A stretch of DNA of 64,000 nt from contig JAEYZG010000034.1 of the NCBI GenBank assembly GCA_023428135.1, positions 65,151-129,150 of the forward strand, given 5' to 3'. This stretch comes from Bacteroidota bacterium. GTDB lineage: Bacteria > Bacteroidota > Bacteroidia > Cytophagales > Cytophagaceae. Position numbers and translations under genes: made by a program. The notes beneath the pieces are model-generated. The model was given only the letters and a program-made list of their open reading frames with translations, did no database searches and was not told the DNA's origin. Below are positions 33,544-41,810 of the stretch, piece by piece (positions within the stretch are counted from its first letter, which is position 1; every line of letters begins with the position of its first letter).

Positions 33544-34962
33544 CTATCTCTTTTTAAAAATCTTTTTAACGCCTGAAATTAAAGGGGTAATGATATCCAT
33601 TTCAAACAATCTCGAATCTTTTCTTGCTTTATACCAAAAGAACACTCCTACAGGAAAAAGCATAAAATTGGCCCACCACATACCTATTGGAACTTCTACC
33701 AGACTTTCTTTAGCCCACTTTTCTCCCATTATGGACAGGACATAAAAAAGAATGAAGAATATAATAGAAATAAGCACAGGAATTCCAAATCCTCCTTTTT
33801 TAATAATAGCTCCAAGAGGTGCTCCTATAAGGAACATGATAATACATGCCAGTGATTGGGTATATTTCCTAAACTTTTCAATTTCAAATATATTAGAATC
33901 CTTTGTAAGGTGATTCATTCTTTCAACATGAGTAGAAGTAAATGCTTTAATGCTTCTAGCCTGATTAACAGCTCTGTTGAGGATCTGTTGCTTATTTGCT
34001 TTCACTATTGAATCGCTGATGTCAATTGACTGAGCTTTTGATACTTTTCGTGAAACACTATCTTGTCTGGTATGGTAGCTATAATAGGGCTTAACATTTC
34101 CTTCAAGACTTTTTTCTATATTCTTTTTTTCATTTCGAAGTGAATCTGAGGTTTTCTGTAGTTCAGCCACATTTAACATCAGCTTATTGGTAGCAAATAA
34201 CTCTTCTTTCGTTCTGTTAAGCTCAAAAGACTCCAAACTAAAAATCATTTTACTTTTCTTGAATTCATTCCTTAAAAAGGTGTATCCCTGGGGACGTTCA
34301 TTACTTTGAGTTTCTGAAAAGTTTTTACCATTAAACAATTCTAGAACCAAATACTTGTCATTATAAGCCATGTACATCTTTCCAGAATCTGCAATGATCA
34401 GGTCTGTATTACCTTTTCCCTGACTATGATCATAAATCATAAGGTTTTTTAGTGTTCGGCCATCAGGAAACTTTTTACCTACTTTTATGCTATAACCAGG
34501 CAAGCCATTATAAAAAGCACCTTCTTTAAAATCTAATGCAGGCTTTTTCTGTCGAATATCATACAGGAGGCTATATGCTTTTAAATTAGCCTTGGGCACA
34601 ATATTATTATTAAAAAAGAAAGCGACTACAGATAAAAGAATGACTATAAATCCTATTGGCAAAAGTGCTCTGGTAAGCGAAATGCCTGCACTTTTTATGG
34701 CTGTGAGTTCAAAATGTTCACCCAGGTTTCCAAATGTCATTAAGGAAGAAAGCAATATGGCTAAAGGCAGCGCTACCGGTACCATATTCAGACTGAAATA
34801 AAAGATCAGCTCAGCAAAAACGCTAAACCCAAGATCTTTACCAACAAAATCCTCCAGGTATTTAAGAAGGTACTGTGTAAGTAAAATAAAAACTACAACT
34901 ACAAATGTTAAAAAAAAGGGGCCCAAAAAGGCCGTAAGTATCAATTTATCCAGCTTCTTCAT
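33544..34962 (-). CDS. LptF/LptG family permease
   Basis: The 472-residue YjgP/YjgQ-family protein begins KLDKLILTAFLGPFFLTFVVVVF. Three N-terminal transmembrane helices (about 10-125) precede a large periplasmic beta-jellyroll region. A long insertion (about 265-350) with coiled-coil character follows, then three C-terminal helices (about 370-455, including RKYTQSLACIIMFLIGAPLGAIIKKGG). With LptB and a partner it would pull lipopolysaccharide from the inner membrane. F or G cannot be told apart here. The middle insertion is longer than in E. coli but is common in Bacteroidota. Confidence 0.9.
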   Translation of the reverse strand: MKKLDKLILTAFLGPFFLTFVVVVFILLTQYLLKYLEDFVGKDLGFSVFAELIFYFSLNMVPVALPLAILLSSLMTFGNLGEHFELTAIKSAGISLTRALLPIGFIVILLSVVAFFFNNNIVPKANLKAYSLLYDIRQKKPALDFKEGAFYNGLPGYSIKVGKKFPDGRTLKNLMIYDHSQGKGNTDLIIADSGKMYMAYNDKYLVLELFNGKNFSETQSNERPQGYTFLRNEFKKSKMIFSLESFELNRTKEELFATNKLMLNVAELQKTSDSLRNEKKNIEKSLEGNVKPYYSYHTRQDSVSRKVSKAQSIDISDSIVKANKQQILNRAVNQARSIKAFTSTHVERMNHLTKDSNIFEIEKFRKYTQSLACIIMFLIGAPLGAIIKKGGFGIPVLISIIFFILFYVLSIMGEKWAKESLVEVPIGMWWANFMLFPVGVFFWYKARKDSRLFEMDIITPLISGVKKIFKKR

Positions 34963-35021
34963 TAAGAAACTATTTTTTTAGTATTAATTAACTTAGATTA
35001 TCAAAAATCGGGGCAAAACTA

Positions 35022-36143
35022 CTATTTATATATTTTCCTGACGACTTTTTTTCCATTATTATTTGAAAAAAAGGCTAAATACATTCCACCCTGAAGTATC
35101 TCAGATAAACTAATTAGATTTAATTCAAGTTCTTCCTGAAAGATATATTTTCGAATAATCAACTGACCATCAATAGAATATACTTCAAAAGCCCCAAAAC
35201 TATTATTCAATCCTCCATCTTCTTTTTCCAGACATTTCAAAGCTACAAGATCATTTTCAAAATATAGCCTGTAATAAATGGATTTTTTAATATTTTGATC
35301 TACAACCCGAATCTCTTTTCTTGCTGACGAAAAATTATAATTTCCGAACTCAAGCTTTTCGAAATTATACCCATCCGACGACTTTTCAATTTTAAATGGA
35401 AATGAATGAGAAATCATACCTGTAGTTTCGATTGTAATGATGACATCTGTCCCTGACTCTTCCACATCAAAATTTGTAATACTTATGGGCAAGACAGAGT
35501 AACTACATTCGGATGCCTGCGTTATTCTTGAAGAAGAATAATCCCAATAGGAAGGATTAGCAATATTTTCAAGTAATTTTTCTTTATCCTTAACTATATA
35601 AGAGCAGTTGAATGAAGCATTGTTATTCCCTTTTAAACTGAGAGCAGTTTTACCTGCTTCCAAACCAGGAGGTAGTGCAGAAGAATTGGTCGTTGTGGCA
35701 TCATCCTGCCATTTATCACCCAGATTATTCAGTCCGAAAAGAAAGACAGGAGCTGTCAAACTGCCCTGAAACGCAAGGATCTGATCTCCGTCCTTTGACA
35801 ATCCAAAAAAGCCGTTTACTCCTGTTGTTGTAAATCCGTTTTCATTTCTTTGATCAAAACTATAAGAGACTATATATCCTTTACTTAAACCACCCACAGG
35901 AACTACAAATTTAATTAATCCTTCACTTTCTCTGAATGATCCGGAAATAGACCAACCACAATCAGTAAAATAAATCACTTCTCCTTCAGCAATATCATTT
36001 AATAAAAGAAAAGAAAAACCATCAGGATCAGTGGCGTTGTATTCCACAATTGCAATATCACCGGGGTTGAGTAAAGCCAATACCCTATCTGGTATTGCGA
36101 GACCAATAAAGATTATTGACCAAAATAAAAATCTAGTTTCCAT
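35022..36143 (-). CDS. Secreted protein with T9SS C-terminal sorting domain
   Basis: The 373-residue protein has a signal peptide (about 1-24). An N-terminal beta domain (about 25-220) begins LNPGDIAIVEYNATDPDGF, as in other Bacteroidota surface proteins, and has three Cys residues. A second beta domain (about 222-300) starts PISITNFDVEE, and a T9SS type A sorting domain (about 305-373) ends GGMYLAFFSNNNGKKVVRKIYK. The sorting domain marks it for export across the outer membrane and attachment to the cell surface. No catalytic motif is seen; an adhesive or binding role is possible. It is a single gene, divergent from another T9SS cargo gene. Confidence 0.82.
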   Translation of the reverse strand: METRFLFWSIIFIGLAIPDRVLALLNPGDIAIVEYNATDPDGFSFLLLNDIAEGEVIYFTDCGWSISGSFRESEGLIKFVVPVGGLSKGYIVSYSFDQRNENGFTTTGVNGFFGLSKDGDQILAFQGSLTAPVFLFGLNNLGDKWQDDATTTNSSALPPGLEAGKTALSLKGNNNASFNCSYIVKDKEKLLENIANPSYWDYSSSRITQASECSYSVLPISITNFDVEESGTDVIITIETTGMISHSFPFKIEKSSDGYNFEKLEFGNYNFSSARKEIRVVDQNIKKSIYYRLYFENDLVALKCLEKEDGGLNNSFGAFEVYSIDGQLIIRKYIFQEELELNLISLSEILQGGMYLAFFSNNNGKKVVRKIYK

Positions 36144-36280
36144 ATTATAGCTTGGTTGGAGTCACGAATATAACAGACAACATACTACAAACCAAATATT
36201 TAACACTACCAACAAAATTTATGCTTTCATTATAAATAATTAGACCACCTAAGAAACTGTAAACATTTTCCTTATTTTCT

Positions 36281-36288
36281 TATATTTG
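36281..36288 (+). promoter_or_regulatory. Candidate -7 promoter element of the 36320 gene
   Basis: TATATTTG matches the TAnnTTTG consensus, 31 bases upstream of the ATG at 36320. Confidence 0.45.
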
Positions 36289-36319
36289 AAATACCTATCA
36301 AATCATCTGTATAAAGTAT

Positions 36320-39300
36320 ATGAAAAGGATTATAATCGCCTCGGCAAGCCTGTTTTTGCTCATAGCTTCCCCCAATAAAAGTTTTGCCCAATGCACACTT
36401 GAACCTTATACAATTATAAATCAGTGCCCAGGGCAACAGCCTCAGGTAAAAATAAACGCAACTCCAACAGCTAATACCGATTTCTTTTGGTTCGATTTAA
36501 CTCCTACGGTGAATGATACTCTTAAACTAGGTCAGGGCTATGAAATGACATATCCCGGACCATTAGGCGCATCAGAAACTTTCTATTTCCAAAAACAAGT
36601 CAAAAATTCGGGTGGTCCAACTGCTACTACTAATGTTGGTGCTATGGGAGGAGCAAATGATAATGCAACTGATTTTTCAATACCATATACCACCACCTCA
36701 GATTTCAAACTAAATTCATTGACTGTTGCTGTCAAATTGTATAGTACCTGCAATACAGCCGATGAGTTTAGTTTCAAAGTGGCTGCTGGTGACAATTACT
36801 CCCAATGGTATTATGCAAAATGTTCTGAATTGAAACCCACCAGTGATAATACCATCTTCCTTGTAACAATTCCTGTAATGAAAACAAGCTCAGAACAAGG
36901 AATTACAGCTGGTACAGGCTCTGGAACTATAAAAGTAATTACATCTGACAATACTAATACTGTAAAACCAGGAGCCAAAGAAGTTAGTGGTTTTGAATGG
37001 TTTAGTAATGCTGCTCCTTTTTCGTCTACTTATACTATTGGAAATACAATATTAAATTACGGAACAGCAGCTAAGACGATCTCAGGCCAGACAAATAAGG
37101 TTCCGGGAATTTTTGATCTCGAAATTACAACCCTTTGCCCTGCTGAGGCAGTTACAATTACTCCTAATTCAACAGGTTGCTGTGTGCCTGCCAATGTAAA
37201 CCAACCCTCTGTCAAGAGTAGTACAGGTTCCAATATTGTTACTTCAATTCCACCCAATATTACATTGTCTACACCCCTGCAGACTGGACTTTACTACAAA
37301 TGGTATAAAGATGGCCTTCCTTTGGGAGCATCTTTTGAAGGCACGGAAAAGAACTCCATAACAGTTTCAGCATTTGGAAAATATACTGTAGAGGTAGCAG
37401 AAGGCAGTACCCATATCTCCAAAACAAGTTGTATAAAAAGCGACCAAATGTGGATTCAAAAAAGAATATTATTTGCTGAGGCAGATAAAATCTCCCCTGT
37501 TTGTCTTGGCGAGACTGTAAACCTGCTTGCAAAGGGCGCTACAGGTCCTGTTACCTGGGGGCCACCCCTAACTAATCTTAGCAGTACAACTTCTCCTACT
37601 CCTACATTCAGCCCAACCGCTACCGGAACTTACAAGATTCCTGTTGTAGGAGAAGTTCCGGTGGGAAACCAAATTATAAATGGCGATTTTGAATTAGGCA
37701 ATGTACAGATAAATCCAAGTTCCTATTACATATATAAAGATCCATCAGGAGCTACTTCAACTACGCCAAATTACGCAATCGGATACCCGGCACGAAAAGC
37801 TCTTACGATAGGTGTAGGAAACTACACAATAAATAATTACGTCTTTTGGCCAGGTTTTCAGGCATGGTTGCCAATTGAAGACCACACTACAGGTACCGGA
37901 AAGTTTTTGTATGTCGATTCCAAAGAAGGACCTATACCTGGCCAAAACAAATACCTTTGGAGCCAGGATGTAATTGTGGAGCCTAATACTAATTATGAAT
38001 TTGCTGCATGGGTTACCAATTTTAACGCAGAAGGAGATGCTGGTTATGTTGTTCCTCCGGGAGTAACAGGAATAAATAATAATGCAACTAATGTTGCAAG
38101 TAATCCATTGCCTCAAATAATGCTTTATATTAACGATGTTCCTGCATTTGCATCTACTCCTGTCTTAAGTGCAACAGTCGGTTCATGGCAAAAAATAAGT
38201 ACTATCTGGAACTCAGGCCCCAACAATGGAAGTGTCAAACTTAAACTTTCAGAAATATACCAGGGAAGTGCAACAGGAGGACATGATTTTGCTCTAGACG
38301 ACATCTCATTCGGGGCTCCAGGCACTCAGAAAGATACAATTACTATCACAATAAAAGACTGTTTTGATATATCAGCAACAGTAAGTGCCTGCACCGGTGA
38401 TTCGGTAACATTAAATGCAACGACGAACGGAATATTCCAGTACTGGAGAAATACAACGTTGGGCACACCCGGAACTACTAATGCTATTAAGAGTCCAACA
38501 AATATTATCACAAAAGCAAAATCGGAAACTGCCAAAAGCACACAGTTTACAGCTTCTGCGAAATTCATTTTCAGCAATCAAATTGTAAATGGTGATTTTT
38601 CTCAGGGAAATACAGGTTTCTCAACAACCTATACTGCTGCCAATGCAACTTCAGCAATGAATCCGGGTAATTATACTGTAGGACCAGTACCAACTACTTC
38701 TCCTGTATTTTACAAGAGCGTCAACGACCATACTACCGGTACAGCGACCCCGAATTATTTTATGGGTGATTCAAGGTATGATGCCACTAGAACAGTAGCA
38801 TACAGAGCTTCTGTAAATGTAACAAGTGGAACGGAATTTGGATTTTCAGGATGGTTTACTAATGCGTTAAATGAATTCACAAAAGCAAGCCCGGATACTT
38901 CAGCCAGTGCCATTTATCCTAATGGGGCAAAAACTACAAAACTTGCCTTATATATAAACAATCAATTCGTAAAATACATACAATTGCCTCTTGATAACAA
39001 TTGGCATAATATAACAGCTACATGGACTGCAAATACAACAGGACCTGTTAATCTCGAATTGAGAAGTGTAAACCAACCCGCAAATAACCTTCCCAATGCT
39101 TTTGCAATGGATGACCTAAGTTTTGGAGCTGTTTATTCTATTACTAAGACAGTTGATGTGAATAGTGTAAACTGTGTTTTACCAGTGCAACTTCTGAACT
39201 TCAATGTGTCGGAGAACAAAGGAGTTGCAATATTAACATGGCAGACAATTTCAGAAAAAGATGCTTCATACTTTATTATTCAGACATCATCAGATGGTAC

Positions 39301-39718
39301 AGACTTTGAAGATATAGGAAAAGTAAATGCCAGTGGAAATTCTTCTATGCTCCTTTCGTATTCCTTTACTGATATCCAATCACCTTCAGGTATTGTTTAT
39401 TACAGGTTAAAACAAGTGGACTACAACGGGGATTTCTACTTCTCTCCTGTAAGAAGTATTAATCATCATTCCGATCATTCCCTTAAAATATATCCTAATC
39501 CGAGTGATAACAGTTTCGATATACAGTTCAATAATCATTCGGACGAATTAGGTTTAATCAGTATTTATTCTATCTCAGGATTATTAATTGAAGGTGGAAT
39601 ACCGATCACTGGAAATGGAAAATTAACGTTCGGTGAAGCACTGCCTAGTGGTGTTTATATTCTGGAATTAACTATAGGAGAAACTATAGAACGATATAAA
39701 TTAATTAAAAACAGATAA
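36320..39718 (+). CDS. Large T9SS-exported surface protein with duplicated carbohydrate-binding-like domain
   Basis: The 1132-residue protein has a signal peptide (about 1-23). The N-terminal half contains Ig/PKD-like segments (KSSTGSNIVTSIPPNITLS, YYKWYKDGLPL). It also holds two related jelly-roll units of about 200 residues, at about 449-660 and 752-940. Each opens NQIxNGDFxxGN and shares GNYT, an EDHTTGT/NDHTTGT motif and a closing FAxDDxSFGA. This pattern resembles CBM4/9-like sugar-binding modules, an inference. A fibronectin-like block (LPVQLLNFNVSENKG, about 955-1050) and a T9SS sorting domain (KIYPNPSDNSFDIQF to the end) finish the protein. No catalytic domain is seen. It ends at a strong terminator. 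Confidence 0.82.
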   Translation: MKRIIIASASLFLLIASPNKSFAQCTLEPYTIINQCPGQQPQVKINATPTANTDFFWFDLTPTVNDTLKLGQGYEMTYPGPLGASETFYFQKQVKNSGGPTATTNVGAMGGANDNATDFSIPYTTTSDFKLNSLTVAVKLYSTCNTADEFSFKVAAGDNYSQWYYAKCSELKPTSDNTIFLVTIPVMKTSSEQGITAGTGSGTIKVITSDNTNTVKPGAKEVSGFEWFSNAAPFSSTYTIGNTILNYGTAAKTISGQTNKVPGIFDLEITTLCPAEAVTITPNSTGCCVPANVNQPSVKSSTGSNIVTSIPPNITLSTPLQTGLYYKWYKDGLPLGASFEGTEKNSITVSAFGKYTVEVAEGSTHISKTSCIKSDQMWIQKRILFAEADKISPVCLGETVNLLAKGATGPVTWGPPLTNLSSTTSPTPTFSPTATGTYKIPVVGEVPVGNQIINGDFELGNVQINPSSYYIYKDPSGATSTTPNYAIGYPARKALTIGVGNYTINNYVFWPGFQAWLPIEDHTTGTGKFLYVDSKEGPIPGQNKYLWSQDVIVEPNTNYEFAAWVTNFNAEGDAGYVVPPGVTGINNNATNVASNPLPQIMLYINDVPAFASTPVLSATVGSWQKISTIWNSGPNNGSVKLKLSEIYQGSATGGHDFALDDISFGAPGTQKDTITITIKDCFDISATVSACTGDSVTLNATTNGIFQYWRNTTLGTPGTTNAIKSPTNIITKAKSETAKSTQFTASAKFIFSNQIVNGDFSQGNTGFSTTYTAANATSAMNPGNYTVGPVPTTSPVFYKSVNDHTTGTATPNYFMGDSRYDATRTVAYRASVNVTSGTEFGFSGWFTNALNEFTKASPDTSASAIYPNGAKTTKLALYINNQFVKYIQLPLDNNWHNITATWTANTTGPVNLELRSVNQPANNLPNAFAMDDLSFGAVYSITKTVDVNSVNCVLPVQLLNFNVSENKGVAILTWQTISEKDASYFIIQTSSDGTDFEDIGKVNASGNSSMLLSYSFTDIQSPSGIVYYRLKQVDYNGDFYFSPVRSINHHSDHSLKIYPNPSDNSFDIQFNNHSDELGLISIYSISGLLIEGGIPITGNGKLTFGEALPSGVYILELTIGETIERYKLIKNR

Positions 39719-39731
39719 AACTACCTTAAAT

Positions 39732-39763
39732 AAAAAAACCGGTTTACTACAACCGGTTTTTTT
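39732..39763 (+). terminator. Intrinsic terminator after the 36320 gene
   Basis: A 13-bp stem (39732-39744 with 39751-39763) consists of A-run plus CCGGTT against AACCGG plus T-run, 13 bases after the stop codon. Confidence 0.9.
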
Positions 39764-40053
39764 ATTCTAAACTACATAATGAATGAAACTATATATCAGA
39801 AAGCCTCTTTTTAAGAGTATTCTTTTAATTTGTCATTTTCAAAGTCCTTAAGACTTCTTTTTTAATGTCAGTATTCTAATAAAAAAAATATTATACTCTC
39901 CATGCCTTTATGTATACCAGCTTTTCAACTAAGTTAGTGGGCACTGTAAACCGTCCCCGCACATATAAATGTAACTAACAGGTAGAATTCTGGAAACAAG
40001 CAAGCGGTAAATAAAAAAGAAGTAAATTCAAATTTTCCTTCCATACTAATTTA
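39764..40053. other. Intergenic region without visible features
   Basis: About 290 bases of A+T-rich DNA lie between the terminator and the convergent permease gene. I see no ORF, RNA gene or strong repeat. Confidence 0.4.
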
Positions 40054-41502
40054 TCAGGATTTAAACTCATTGACTTTTACATAGAAATACCTCCCTGCGT
40101 ATATTACAAACAATATTAAAAATATCCCAGCTGCTACTGGCAAACTAAAGCTCAAAATAATAAAACTTAAAAATGATATAACTAAAGCTACTATTGAATA
40201 AAATGTAGATTTTGTTTTATTAAAATCACTATGCGTATAATTTAAATCAGATTCATTACTAAGTCCTTCCGGATTTTTTAAAGCCTTTGTTCCCCATCGT
40301 AGCTTTAAAAGACTCAGACTAATTGCAAAATACATACACACTGCACCTAATACTGATAACTCTATAAGAAATGATGTCTGACTGCCCCAAATAGCCATAA
40401 GACATATAGAATAAATTATAATTGTAGACATAAGGCGCTTTTGTTTATCTTTAAGTGAAACACCTTTAAAAAAATATTTCAGCTGCATTGTAGCTGCGAG
40501 CGAAACACCCTGAAGTGAAGCAATCAGACCAAATAATCCGATAAAGGTAAAAATCTTCACAATCTGTGAATTCTCAGGAAGTATCATTGATAATGATGCA
40601 GGCATAGGATGACTATCTTGACTTATAATAAGCCAATTCCCCTCAGTCCATTTGAGCCCTGCTCCTGCCAATAAAAGAATTAGTACAGCCAGCACAAGCA
40701 AAGTCCAGAAGGAACTAAAATATCCGCGAGTAATATGCTTCTTAAAGTTATCTTTCCGGACTTTATTTGTAAACAAAGATATTCCCTCAATAGCAAGAAA
40801 CATCCAGATCGCAAAAGGCAGTGCCTTGCTGAAAGAATGAAGGTCTGTCCTACCATAATTATTTCCCATAAGATTAGTAACATCGAAATAAGGAATAACT
40901 CCTGCCTGGTATATCATTAATTCTACTAATGCAAGCAATGTAAGAATGATTGCAAATAACACACTGAGAGTTAAGTCAAAAATATTTAAAAGACAGAATA
41001 CTGTAAGGAAACCTGTAGCAATATAAGGTGCAGCGTCAAGGTTGTTATTTAGAAACCCTATATACTCTCCTATTGAGTTTGCAATGGCTGGTGTTGCAAA
41101 TAAAAACTCTACTAATATAGCCAATGAAATAAATTCTCCCCAGGACTTTCCAAATGCATTTTTGACATAAACATGTGGTCCAGATGCTAAAGGATAAACG
41201 CAGGCAAGTTCGACCAGGCAATTTACTAAGGCATAATACATCATCACTGAAATTCCGAATGGAATAAAAAATGTTAATGGGCCGGTATACCCCCATCCGA
41301 TATTCCATCCGAATGACTCTCCTGATATCACAAGACTAACACCTATCGCCCATAATGAGAATGTTCCGATTTTACCATTATCAGAAACTCCAGTACTGTC
41401 AATTCTTCCCATATTTATCCAGTGTTTAATGTGACCAACAAACAACTTTTTAATTGAAGTATAGTTCAGCTTAATCTCTGGATGTTGCATAGATGCCCGC
41501 AA
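40054..41502 (-). CDS. APC-superfamily amino acid/amine permease
   Basis: The 482-residue protein has about 12 hydrophobic helices. The first helix carries the SLWAIGVSLVISGESFGWNIGW substrate-site motif. This resembles the ethanolamine permease branch (GxSxG-like with ISGE(F/S)FGWN) of the APC superfamily, and CVYPLASGPHVYVKNAFG in TM3 supports it. The first ~40 residues are hydrophilic and the true start may be internal. The substrate may be ethanolamine or an amino acid; no ethanolamine ammonia-lyase genes are nearby. A tiny ORF ends five bases upstream. Confidence 0.82.
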   Translation of the reverse strand: MRASMQHPEIKLNYTSIKKLFVGHIKHWINMGRIDSTGVSDNGKIGTFSLWAIGVSLVISGESFGWNIGWGYTGPLTFFIPFGISVMMYYALVNCLVELACVYPLASGPHVYVKNAFGKSWGEFISLAILVEFLFATPAIANSIGEYIGFLNNNLDAAPYIATGFLTVFCLLNIFDLTLSVLFAIILTLLALVELMIYQAGVIPYFDVTNLMGNNYGRTDLHSFSKALPFAIWMFLAIEGISLFTNKVRKDNFKKHITRGYFSSFWTLLVLAVLILLLAGAGLKWTEGNWLIISQDSHPMPASLSMILPENSQIVKIFTFIGLFGLIASLQGVSLAATMQLKYFFKGVSLKDKQKRLMSTIIIYSICLMAIWGSQTSFLIELSVLGAVCMYFAISLSLLKLRWGTKALKNPEGLSNESDLNYTHSDFNKTKSTFYSIVALVISFLSFIILSFSLPVAAGIFLILFVIYAGRYFYVKVNEFKS

Positions 41503-41507
41503 GCCAA

Positions 41508-41717
41508 TCAGATGCAGCTACTGTTAGCATAAATTCTGACATTAATTACAGCTAAGGTAAACAGAGCACCAAACGTAATATAAAAGATACCGAAGATCCT
41601 TATAATCTTAAGATAATGATTCCCTTTCAAATTATTCAATATAATCCAACTACCATAAGAGATTTCAACAGCTTTTTCAATAAAAATAATTTGTGAACAA
41701 TCAAACTTGGGCTCCAC
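41508..41717 (-). CDS. Possible small membrane protein upstream of the permease
   Basis: The 69-residue ORF contains one hydrophobic stretch (about 38-62, IIRIFGIFYITFGALFTLAVI) after a basic region. It ends five bases before the permease start on the same strand, which suggests co-transcription, but I recognise no family. It could be an accessory subunit or a chance ORF in the permease leader. Confidence 0.3.
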   Translation of the reverse strand: MEPKFDCSQIIFIEKAVEISYGSWIILNNLKGNHYLKIIRIFGIFYITFGALFTLAVINVRIYANSSCI

Positions 41718-41741
41718 CTTATTTAAGTATAAAAATAAATG

Positions 41742-41784
41742 AAAAAAATGCAGAGCCTGATATCAGGACTATATCAGGCTCTGC
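41742..41784 (-). terminator. Terminator upstream of the permease unit, after the 41811 gene
   Basis: A perfect 13-bp stem (41750-41762 with 41772-41784) is followed on the minus strand by seven T (41748-41742). It lies 27 bases after the stop codon of the T9SS cargo gene. Confidence 0.88.
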
Positions 41785-41810
41785 CTTGATTGCACTTTGT
41801 TTTATAAAAA

